A stretch of DNA of 22,358 bases. Source: Monoraphidium neglectum. Lineage: Eukaryota; Chlorophyta; Chlorophyceae; Sphaeropleales; Selenastraceae. The notes beneath the pieces were generated by a model that was given only the letters and a program-made list of their open reading frames with translations, did no database searches and was not told the origin of the DNA. The DNA lies in NCBI RefSeq assembly GCF_000611645.1, contig NW_014013502.1:19632-41989 (forward strand), written 5' to 3'. Both the position numbers and the translations under genes were made by a program. This document shows positions 10,979-19,025 of the stretch, piece by piece. Each line of letters starts with the position of its first letter. Positions within the stretch are counted from its first letter, which is position 1.

Positions 10979-12014
10979 CCACACCTTTTCAAGATCCTAG
11001 CATGTGTGGAAAGCGCAGCGATGGCCGCAAACCGAAGCGCACCGCCGAGCTGGCTGAGTTGGCAGCGTCCTCCCTGCGCTGCGCTGCACCTCCCTTGTTT
11101 GGTGCTTGCTTGCACGTGCTCCTCTAATGAGGCTTCTGTAATCTTCGTATAGCTACCGCGTATCGTGTGTATGTCGTCAGCAAGCCCGGGCTGGCTGATA
11201 GCGTGCAACTCCCGTATCACGGGATCTGCGTCAGACGCAGCTCCGCGTTCGTCAGCGATCACACTTCTAACACATATATGAGGATTTCCTTACTGCCTCG
11301 ATTGCTGCATCGATGGGTTTGACCCATGCAGACAGTGGCAGCGGCAACACGTCACCAGTGACGCCCCCAGCCAAAGCGAGCGCCGGAAGTGCCAAAGGCG
11401 CCCTGCATTCGGCCAAGATGCCGCTTCTCAGGTTGTTGGCTAGACACCAGGATCTCTGCTGCACAGGTTTGCGCCAGGCAGGTCATTTTGATCTGGCCTG
11501 ATTGCTCGTCTGCCGTCTCAGGCGTCTATACCAGGCAACATTGTGGCTTTCTGCCTGTGAGTGAGTGTGGTGGGCTGGGGACAATCCGCTACTCATCAGC
11601 TTTACCTCGGCATGAGGTTTTGGAACAGATGTGTCTCATGCCCTGCTGGTGTGGGCCACTAATTTGGGCTGAGCTGCTGTGGCCGCGGCAGCCCCAGCAG
11701 CGGCATTGTTGGCAGCGGAGGCGCCAGTGGCCGGGCAGCGTGCAGCAAAGGCCACCGCCGACCGTGGCCGCTCCTGCACATCAAGGACAGTGACTAGTAG
11801 ACTGCTGCTGTACATGCAACGGCCCTGTCCTGGGGCCCCTATCCCTGTCCCTTGTGTTATCACTCATCAGAGGACGCGACTGCACCACACCCCAGGCCTG
11901 GCAAGTTGTTCTGCCTTGCTGCTCAGCCAATCAGCAACCGTCTAACACCCTGATCATTTGCCTGACCTCTGTTCCTTGGACGGAGCGGCAAAGCAGCCAA
12001 GCGGGCCCGCAATA

Positions 12015-12019
12015 TTACA
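12015..12019 (-). terminator. Candidate polyadenylation signal (TGTAA on minus strand)
   Basis: TTACA on the plus strand, about 216 nt beyond the S1 gene stop codon. TGTAA is the established poly(A) signal of chlorophyte nuclear genes. Its assignment to this gene is by position only. Confidence 0.45.
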
Positions 12020-12234
12020 TGGTTTGCAACAATTTGGCCAGCCAGGGCCCAGGGACCAGCCATCGAGGGCCCAAAAGCATCCTGCTTGTGGCTCAAGGCA
12101 CGCAACAGCAAGCATGTTCAAGACTGGCTCACTCAAGTGCAACCAGTTGTGTGCAGTGTGCCTGGGAATATATGTTTGTCAATAACATGGCTGCTGCTGA
12201 TATCATGTGTGTAGCGTGAGCGTGCGATCGATGC

Positions 12235-14419
12235 CTACACACGTGGATTGGATGCCGCCGCCCTCTCCTGCGCCGCAGCAAACACCGCCTGCCGGTCCCT
12301 CAGCATTTCGCCTGGCTCCCGCTCCAGCTTCCTGGTGCTCAATGAGAAGCGCTCGGGCTTAAGCTCTGAACGCAGCACCAGCGCTGTGACCTTGTCTCCC
12401 ACCTTGGCGTCTTCCGCTGAACTGATGCGCTCCTCGGTGATCTGGCTGATGTGCAGCAGCCCCACAGCTGGGACGCCGTTGCCAGTGATGACGTCAACAA
12501 ATGCGCCATATTTCCGGACAGATTGCACCGTGCCCGTCACTAGCTCGCGGTCCTGTTTAGGGAGCACCCACGGGAGTATGCAACTGGGCTAAGTGGGTGT
12601 TCACGGCAAACCTCTTGACAAGAAGGCAGGCGCGATTGATCTGGTTGACAAGTCCAAGGGTGCAGGGTCGAGGAAGAGACGCGAGGTCGGGGCCAACAGT
12701 TGGATATACGTGCAACACAAACAAAGCTGCAGACACCCCTTGCGCGTGCAGCCTCGCAGGCCAAATCCGAGCAGAAAACTGTGCGCTCCCGAGCCCACTT
12801 GCCTGAGGCAATTCTGGAGGCTTGAACTCAGAGGGGGCGCAGGTAAGGAACAACTTGCACGCCTCTGTGTCAAACTTCAGCAGCGAAGCAGACAGCTCCG
12901 CGCCGATCAGCTCCTGCATCGGTTCAATAGCATGCTGCGAGGCGAGTGCGCCAGTTTGAGGAAGGTGATGGACTGTGGCAGCAAAGCGCTTTTGGCGACT
13001 AGCTACTAGCTACTGTGAAGCCAGGCAAGCCTGCCTATTCAGGTCAGCGCCCAGCTCTCGCGGCAACGCTTCAGATCCCTCACCTGGCCCAGTTTTGACT
13101 TGTGTATCAAGCCCGTGATGTTGGGTTGGCCAGGGCCAGGCGTCCACGATACGACAACACTGTTTGCGTCCCGCGTCAGCCGCTCCACTGTCACTGGGAT
13201 CTTCTCTCCAGAGTCCCGCAGCTCTTCAAGCCGCGAGGACATGCTTTGCCACACACGCCACATGTAAGCACGCTTCTCCGCCCGCAAGAACACTCGATTT
13301 GGATTTGACAGCATCTCCCCTGGCCAGTCCTCAAGTGCAGCCACGCTGAGCTGGACGTCACACTGCAGGTGCTTGAGCACGACTGCTCTGGCTGTCATGC
13401 CGACCTGGAACAAGCGCCGGATGACGTCACTCCGCAGCTTGTCTTTGGAGCGCGTGATTTGCGTCGCTTCTAGGCTTAGACACAGGCCACCGCCAACGTC
13501 CAGTTCTATCCACTCCAGGTGGAAGCTGCGGTACACTCGCCGCATGACTGTCCCCTCAATCAAATCGCCGACCTGCACGGACGCCAGGGCGGGCGACGGA
13601 CTGTTTGCACGCCGCGATCACGCACGCTTGCCCCTGCGCACACGCCCATCGTGCGGGCAGGGAGGCCCAACGAGCCGCGTTTCGACAAGCAGGCAAGATC
13701 TCCTTGCTGCTGCAAGGCTCAATCAGCACACCAATCATCCAGGGGGTATGCATTCACGCCGCCCCTGCCCTCACCTTGAGGTCATCCAGCCCCAGCCCCG
13801 GCTCGCCCAGGGCCCTGCGGTGGCTGAACAGCACCACCGCCTCCTCGCCTTCCTGGGTGCCTGTGACCTCCAACACAATTGCAGGGATGTCTCGCCCCAC
13901 AAACTGCTGCAGCAGGTCCCTCTGCTTGGCGCGCGCCCGTCCTGCCTTCTCCTGGATAAGAAAGTGACACCATCACGATCTCAGCGGAGCGCTGCGTGGG
14001 GATTGGGCCCATTTTCCAGCCCAGGTCATTCTTGCATGCATGCCATTCAAAAGGACAATGGACATCTCAATCAGCTGGGGCACGTGGAAGTGGAGACCGC
14101 CTGCAATCCAGAATCTCGGAGTACCCTTACCGAGCTGGCGTTTGGCCCCAGCAACCCGAGCACGTGCGCCACGGGAATCGTCCCTGTCACAACAGGAGCC
14201 GCCGCATCTCCTGTATTGTACCGCACTGCCAGTCCATGCTGTTCAAGATCTTCTGAGTAGTTGACCATCCCCGTGACTGTGACTGTCACGCGACGGCGCT
14301 GGTCCCTGAGATCCTCCAGCCTCTGCAGCAGCCCACCACCGAGCCCTGTGCGTGCCAGCGAACCGTCTAAACCGCCTGCTTCTGCTGGCACTGCATGGGT
14401 GATCCTGCGCCTGCTGGCT
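12235..14419 (-). CDS. Multi-S1-domain RNA-binding protein (plastid ribosomal S1-like), 5'-incomplete model
   Basis: S1 domains bind RNA; plastid/cyanobacterial S1 proteins act in translation and mRNA handling. Exons in coding order: 14419-14131, 13951-13775, 13572-13084, 12934-12803, 12552-12235, giving 467 residues. The last exon has a textbook S1 domain, with GTVQSVRKYGAFVDV, GLLHISQITEERI and a VGDKVTALVL strand. It ends LSTRKLEREPGEMLRDRQAV, like the STKKLE-PGDM tail of chloroplast/cyanobacterial ribosomal protein S1. Exon 13084-13572 holds a second, diverged copy (GDLIEGTV, VAALEDWPGEML, VFLRAEKRA). LEDLRD/LEELRD plus VTV modules occur in exons 14131-14419 and 13084-13572. The intron between 12934-12803 and 12552-12235 starts CAG|GCAAGT, a probable GC-AG intron; the other introns are GT-AG. 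Plastid targeting is plausible but unseen. Alternatives are an rbcL-mRNA-binding S1 protein (RLSB-like) or another organellar translation factor. The first exon shown begins in phase 2, so upstream exons are missing. Confidence 0.82.
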
Positions 14420-16037
14420 CTGCAGATGAGAAACGTGCTGCTGCTTGGCTGGCAAAGTCTCAGACTGCCGCATGCAGTGCATGTATGAGCACGCATGGGA
14501 GCGGCGTGAGGCGTTGTCTGCCGCGCCCTGCAGGGCGTGGCAGCGGCCGCCCGCTGAAGGCCGCAGATCATGATGTTGATGGGTTGAGTTTGTATGATTG
14601 TAGCCACCACCACGTATGCGAGCCTAGTATTTCCAGGTGGCGAACTACGGTACCGTAGCCCGCACCCAAACGTTGATCTCACGAAAGATAAAAGGAAGAC
14701 CCGAGCAGAACGACAGCGTGCAGCCGCAACAACATGGTGTACAATGCTTGCAAGCATACGAATGTAACTCGCCGGACCGGTCACCTGGCCAGGTGGCGCG
14801 TCAGTTCATCAGTTGCTGCCTCCAGCAGAGCTCCAGCTCTGAGGACGAAAAATTGTTGCAGTGTGCTCCGCTGGGCACGAATCGACACTCAGCTCCTACG
14901 TTGAGCCCAAAAAAAGCTACGCCTGGCAGGGCGGAGTGGCACGTGCGCACAGGGGAAGCTGGTTGCACAGATGCAGCACGTTGCAGGGGGAGGGACAGGG
15001 GGCTGCGCTGGAGCACCGAGGAGACCAGATTGACCACTTGCCTGAGAATTCACCGGAGCAAAAGTCGCCATAAGCGTTTGTTATGAGGCCGTGCGTAAGG
15101 CGTGGCAAGGGGGACAGCTGCACTGTGCAGGCGTTCTGTGGCTGCTGGGGCGCCACACGCAGTTGCTTGCCCAACTCGCAACCAGAATCCGCGCAGGTCA
15201 GGAGGTGCGCGCACATCCATCTGTGTGGTGACAGACCTTGCCATGGCACGCGTCACGCAGGACGGTCCTGAACAACCATGCGACCAAAACTCGAAACTAC
15301 TGGCAGTCCAGCGGCCCTGAGACACAAACGCCACCGTGCCGCGTGGGGTGAGGGGCAAGTACGCGGGGGAGCACCACGGGGCTCAGCCCTGGGCAGGCTG
15401 CCCGCCCCTCACCCAGCAGCTGCGCGCCGCCTCACACGTATTCGGACGCAGCCCGTCACAACGTCAGATTTGTCCAGTCTGAAGGCCGCATCACGCGCTG
15501 ATCTCAAGCCTGTTCGGCCCGGCAGCCTGAATGCCGGCCTCAGCGCCGCCACAGGTAGGGTCGGGGCCCAGCAACGCTCCCGAAAACCAGAGTACAGTAT
15601 TTGGTTGGACCCGTAGCAACATCTTGCCTGCTGTTAGCCTCACTGGGTTTGATCTTGTGCACACAGATCCCGATGCCTGCTGCGTGTGCCGGCGCTTGCT
15701 AAGGTGCTATCACATCAAAATTTGGCCAGGCCCTCAATTTCAAACAGTCAGCTTCATTCCCTCATCGCATGCCGCTGCTGCCTCAGCTTGTGCGCCAGCC
15801 CATCAATGCCCTTTGGACGGTGTGGATGGCACAAAGTCACGAGCATGAAGGGCTTTTTGGGTTTCGGTAAAGACAAAAGCATGAAATCACATTTTTGTTG
15901 CAAGCAAAGATCAGGCAGCCTGGGCGTGAGGCCAGATGTGGAAGGGCAGGGCCGTGCATCATCCCAGCCCAAGGCCCTTGTTGGCAGTCCGGGCCCCCAG
16001 GCAAGTTCTTTAGGTGTTTGCCGTATCAAGGACATCG
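14420..16037. other. Unresolved 5' part of the S1 gene and divergent intergenic region
   Basis: The S1 gene (minus) and the first tandem-repeat gene (plus) diverge here, so both 5' regions should lie in it. At least one more S1 exon ending in phase 2 is needed but I could not place it. A minus-strand frame read from the ATG complement at 15071 is the best N-terminal candidate and is listed separately. No RNA gene or repeat family is recognised. Confidence 0.5.
14889..15071 (-). other. Candidate first exon of the S1 gene (weak)
   Basis: A 60-codon frame beginning MATFAPVNSQASGQSGLLGA, Ala/Ser/Pro-rich with several Arg and almost no acidic residues, as in algal organelle transit peptides. A CAG|GCAAGT sequence follows the tenth codon, identical in form to the GC donor proposed later in the same gene. 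The possible donors I see (phase 0 or phase 1) do not match the phase-2 acceptor at 14419, so at least one further exon would be required. It may be chance. Confidence 0.2.
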
Positions 16038-16046
16038 ATGTGTGCC

Positions 16047-16052
16047 CACGTG
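16047..16052. promoter_or_regulatory. G-box (CACGTG), unit 1
   Basis: CACGTG hexamer about 280 bp before the gene's ATG, retained at the matching place in unit 2 (18731-18736). G-boxes bind bZIP and bHLH regulators. Function here is inferred from conservation between the two copies. Confidence 0.4.
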
Positions 16053-16139
16053 CGCTCATGTTGGTGGACACATCAGCTTAAATTTACTAGCCCCGGCGCC
16101 ATCTGGACTGGCGATTGAGGGGCGCCATGATAACCGCCA

Positions 16140-16150
16140 TGAGTCACTCA
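16140..16150. promoter_or_regulatory. Conserved TGAGTCACTCA dyad, unit 1
   Basis: The dyad TGAGT-C-ACTCA contains the bZIP (AP-1/Gcn4-type) site TGAGTCA. It sits in a block, 16132-16163, that is almost unchanged in unit 2 while the next 100 bp are strongly diverged. The same bases overlap an upstream ATG (GCCATGAGT) opening a short frame MSHSHF in both copies, so the block could instead be a uORF or a coding leader. Confidence 0.45.
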
Positions 16151-16334
16151 CACTTCCCTTGGAACTGTCACTTTGCAACACAAACACAACGGAGTTGGCT
16201 CACGGCATTGAAATTCGACAGATTTTCTGAAAAGGCGTCGCAACATACTACCGCGTCGTAACGCGATAATAACCGCGACGCGCATCGCTCTCGCGGGAAG
16301 GCCTCGAAGTTTAGTGAGCCCCCAGGCACCTGCA

Positions 16335-18220
16335 ATGCGGCGAGCAAGGAGTCCAGGTCGCATTGAGGACGAAGGCGCGGCAGGCGGCAGGCTGCAACGC
16401 CAAAGACTGGCCGCACCAGGTCAGGCGCAGACCCATCATGCAGTGATAGCTGCCTGGTGCTCTGGCCTCAAAACAGACGCATGCCGTTTTGCCGTCAGGA
16501 CGAAGATCACCCCAACAGATTCTAGATTGCGGTGCCGGATTACCCCTGGTCTGGGTCAAGCGTTGCAGCGCCGACAGCATGACAGCAGGTGGCCCTGCAC
16601 CGGCGCAAACTGTACACAACCCGCAACGAACCACACGCGCAGAGCCGGCGGCGGTGCTGGAGCCGGTGCAGGCGGAGGAGCTGGAAGCCGAGGCAGCAGA
16701 GGTCGGGGGACAGCAGGGGGAGCAGCCTCCGGTGGAAGCCGAGGGGGCCGCTGACGAGGACGAGGAGGGCCGCTCCGATGAATGGAGCCTCGGCGAGGGA
16801 GAGAGCGAGGAGGGAGTTGAGTACGAGGACGGGGACGAGGACGCGGATGACGAAGGACACATTGAGGAGGAGGAGTTCTTTGATGATGATTACGGTGAGA
16901 GACTGGACTGCTGCGGTGTGCGAGCGTTGCGTCGAGAGCCGCGCGCCGGCTGGCGCAGCCGCTGCCGGGGTTGTTCCCTTGTGGGGGCAGGCTCACATCC
17001 TTGATAGCTGTGCAACTGACCAAGGAATGGCCGTGATTAATGCACACGGGCATGTTGCGGTTCACGGCGGCGTGGTGCTGGCGCAGCATCAATTGGCGGG
17101 TGTGCCAAGAGCGCGTGCGAGGTCCCTTGGGGGACGGGCGCCCTCGCTCGCTCCACGTCCGCACGCAAAGACCCGAAGCACCCTCCGCCACATGCGTCCA
17201 TCCTGATTGGCCCAGGCGCGGGATGGGACGCGCCCGAGCGCGCCGTCGGCGCTGCGCCCGCGCGGCAGCCTGGCGACACGCTCATCGCGCCCGGTGTGTG
17301 GGCGCGCCGCATGCCCGACGGCCGCCACTGCCTGCTGGGCGCGCCGCTGCGCTACGCGCCCAAGCTGCTGCGGCGCATCTTCGGCTTCTCCCAGCAGCGC
17401 GGGCAGCTGCTGTGGCGCCGCCAGGAGCCAATTGACGACGAGGCGTGGCGCTACATTTGCGACACCCTGGCGGCGCCGAGGATCCAGCCGCTCCTGCAGA
17501 GTGGGCGGCGCGTGCTGGAGCCGCTGCCGGGTGGGTGGGATTTGAGCGGCCAAAGGGATCTGCCTGGTTGCATGTTAGTAATGGGGCTTGGGGGACCTAG
17601 AACTGGCGATGGTGGGGGCACGCTTGCTGCTGGTGTCTGGGGCTTCCCCTGTTTGGTTGGATACTAAATTGGATACACAAAGCAGGGCTGACATGCATGC
17701 TCCGCTCGCTCATCTATTGTTCTACTGCAGGGTGGGGCTTCCCAGCCTCCCTGAGGCTGCACGACAGCAGCGGCAATGTGCTGCAGGGTCCTCGGCGCTC
17801 GGGCCGCGGCGCCAAACCTTGGAATGTGGGCAGGTGAGCGAGGAGGGGACGGCGTACCCTGGTGCTCAGCAGGGGAGGGGGAACGGGCTGCTGTTGCTTG
17901 TGATGTTCAGGTCAGGGCACAGGTGGGATCCTTGGGAGGGAAATCAAAGGGGCCATGCACTGGTGCCTGCTGCATGGGGTTTGGGTGCACTCTGCCCTGC
18001 GAGACAGGTTGCTGATCGCCCCCGCACCAACGAAATTCTCGCCATGCTCTGCAAACCCCCCACCAACCCCATCCCACCCAGGCAGTTTTTCAGCAGCTTC
18101 AACCAAGGGGTTGAGGACAGCTTCTTGTGGGCGGACGGTGTCGGGCCCATGGAGCCGGAGGCCCAGCAGAGCTTCAATGAGATGGTCCGCAACCACGGCC
18201 TGTGGGCTGTCTTTGGCTGA
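16335..18220 (+). CDS. Acidic-tract protein of unrecognised family, tandem copy 1 (five exons)
   Basis: I do not recognise this family. Exons: 16335-16419, 16643-16894, 17171-17530, 17731-17833, 18082-18220 (939 nt, 312 residues); all GT-AG, phases 1,1,1,2. The model is supported because the same junctions work in copy 2. Residues 1-28 are basic, beginning MRRARSPGRIEDEGAAGG. Residues about 29-112 are a Glu/Asp-rich tract with few hydrophobics, probably disordered. Residues about 120-312 look globular: ILIGPG, the cluster VWARRMPDGRHCLLGAPLRY (155-174), PKLLRRIFGFSQQRGQLLW, then WGFPASLRL, NVLQGPRRSG, and RQFFSSFNQG with FLWADGVGP near the C-terminus. No membrane segment or signal peptide is seen. 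The acidic tract would suit a nuclear or histone/nucleic-acid-associated protein, but that is speculation. A second donor near 16484 could extend exon 1 by a conserved block. Confidence 0.75.
17299..17605 (+). repeat. Near-identical tract shared with 19971-20277 (probable gene conversion)
   Basis: About 307 bp covering the second two-thirds of exon 3 and about 75 bp of the following intron. By eye I count 4 mismatches with copy 2. The 128 bp of exon 3 just upstream differ at about 34 positions. Confidence 0.85.
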
Positions 18221-18528
18221 AGCTTCTGGATTTGTAGTTTGAGCTGGGGTTGCACTTCACTTGTGTGGACGATGGCGTGGGCTGCCTTGCAGTTGCCGTG
18301 TTGGAGCCTGTGCCAGGGCTTTGGACAACACGCCACGCATCATGTAATCTGCCCACCATGCTCAAATCCTGCAATGTTGACTTGCCCAAGTTGTTTGTGC
18401 TGGCGGCCTGTGGCAAATTGAATTGCAGTGAGATTTCAACTTTACACAATGTAATGCAGTTGAGGCGACACGGGTCTGTTGGTCAACGTTGTTCCCCGAC
18501 CAACCCTGCAGCCTGAAACCATTGTGTG

Positions 18529-18533
18529 TGTAA
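18529..18533 (+). terminator. Candidate polyadenylation signal (TGTAA), copy 1
   Basis: TGTAA about 310 nt after the stop codon, conserved at the matching position in copy 2 (21393-21397). Two other TGTAA pentamers occur earlier (18343 and 18450) but are not retained in copy 2. Confidence 0.45.
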
Positions 18534-18730
18534 GATGCCGACGGCAATCGCAGCCCAAATCCTGTTGCAGCAATAGGGGGGTGAACATGCACATTGAAGA
18601 AAGTATGTCACACTCTCCAGCCAGACATCCCTTGTGGATAATATGTGCCATGCAGCAAGCGCACAGATGCAAACGCTTGAATGTCCCACAGGTGGTTGCA
18701 ACAACAAGTGCATCAACGTGTGCCTCCGAC

Positions 18731-18736
18731 CACGTG
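18731..18736. promoter_or_regulatory. G-box (CACGTG), unit 2
   Basis: Counterpart of the 16047 element, about 290 bp before the copy 2 ATG. Confidence 0.4.
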
Positions 18737-18835
18737 CACTAATGCTTGTCGGCCATCAGCTTGGACCCACTAAGCCCGGCGCCATGTGGACTGCTCCTGC
18801 TAAGTACTGAGGGCCGATACAGTATGTAACCGCCA

Positions 18836-18846
18836 TGAGTCACTCA
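18836..18846. promoter_or_regulatory. Conserved TGAGTCACTCA dyad, unit 2
   Basis: Counterpart of 16140-16150, inside the shared block 18828-18860. The overlapping upstream ATG opens a frame MSHSHFSWKC that stops after 28 codons here, against 40 codons in unit 1. Confidence 0.45.
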
Positions 18847-19025
18847 CACTTCTCTTGGAAGTGCCGCACTGCATCACCATGTCAGCGGGATTTGATCACT
18901 GCATATATTTGTTGGATTTAAAAAAAAACATCATCGCAGCAGACTACGGCGTAACGGAAACAGCCGCGGCGCGCATCGCTCTCGTGGGACGGCCTCCACG
19001 TTTAGTGGGCTCCCAGGCACCTGCA

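Larger units (their letters stand above)
10883..12234. other. Intergenic region with no confident gene
   Basis: Lower-GC sequence between the assembly gap and the 3' end of the S1 gene. It contains a TATA-like element near 10970 followed by a 41-codon open frame (11002-11127, begins MCGKRSDGRKPKRTAELAEL). It also contains a 62-codon plus-strand frame (11313-11501) rich in Ala/Ser/Gly. Neither has a recognisable domain, and I cannot support either as a gene. The S1 gene's 3' UTR should occupy the right end. Confidence 0.55.
16038..18716 (+). repeat. Tandem duplication unit 1
   Basis: Direct repeat of the unit that follows it. Similarity starts near the shared G-box (CACGTG at 16047) and runs through promoter, all five exons, parts of the introns, and about 500 bp of 3' flank to a shared block around CCAGCCAGACATCCC and GCCATGCAGCAAGCGCA. 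Edges are estimated by eye to about 20 bp. No terminal inverted repeats, target-site duplications or transposase are seen, so this looks like segmental duplication by unequal crossing-over. Confidence 0.85.

Noticed and set aside
12995..13014. CTAGCTA short tandem repeat near the S1 gene intron
   Set aside because: Only about two and a half copies in an intron. Not enough to call a functional repeat.
13373..14260. 295-codon open frame on the plus strand
   Set aside because: It crosses S1 exons and an intron on the opposite strand, has no domain, and is Ser/Thr/Pro-rich as expected of a GC-rich shadow.
16311..16862. Ser-rich 183-codon minus-strand frame
   Set aside because: It is the antisense of the GAG/GAC-rich acidic exon; the poly-Ser/Pro is the complement of Glu/Asp codons.
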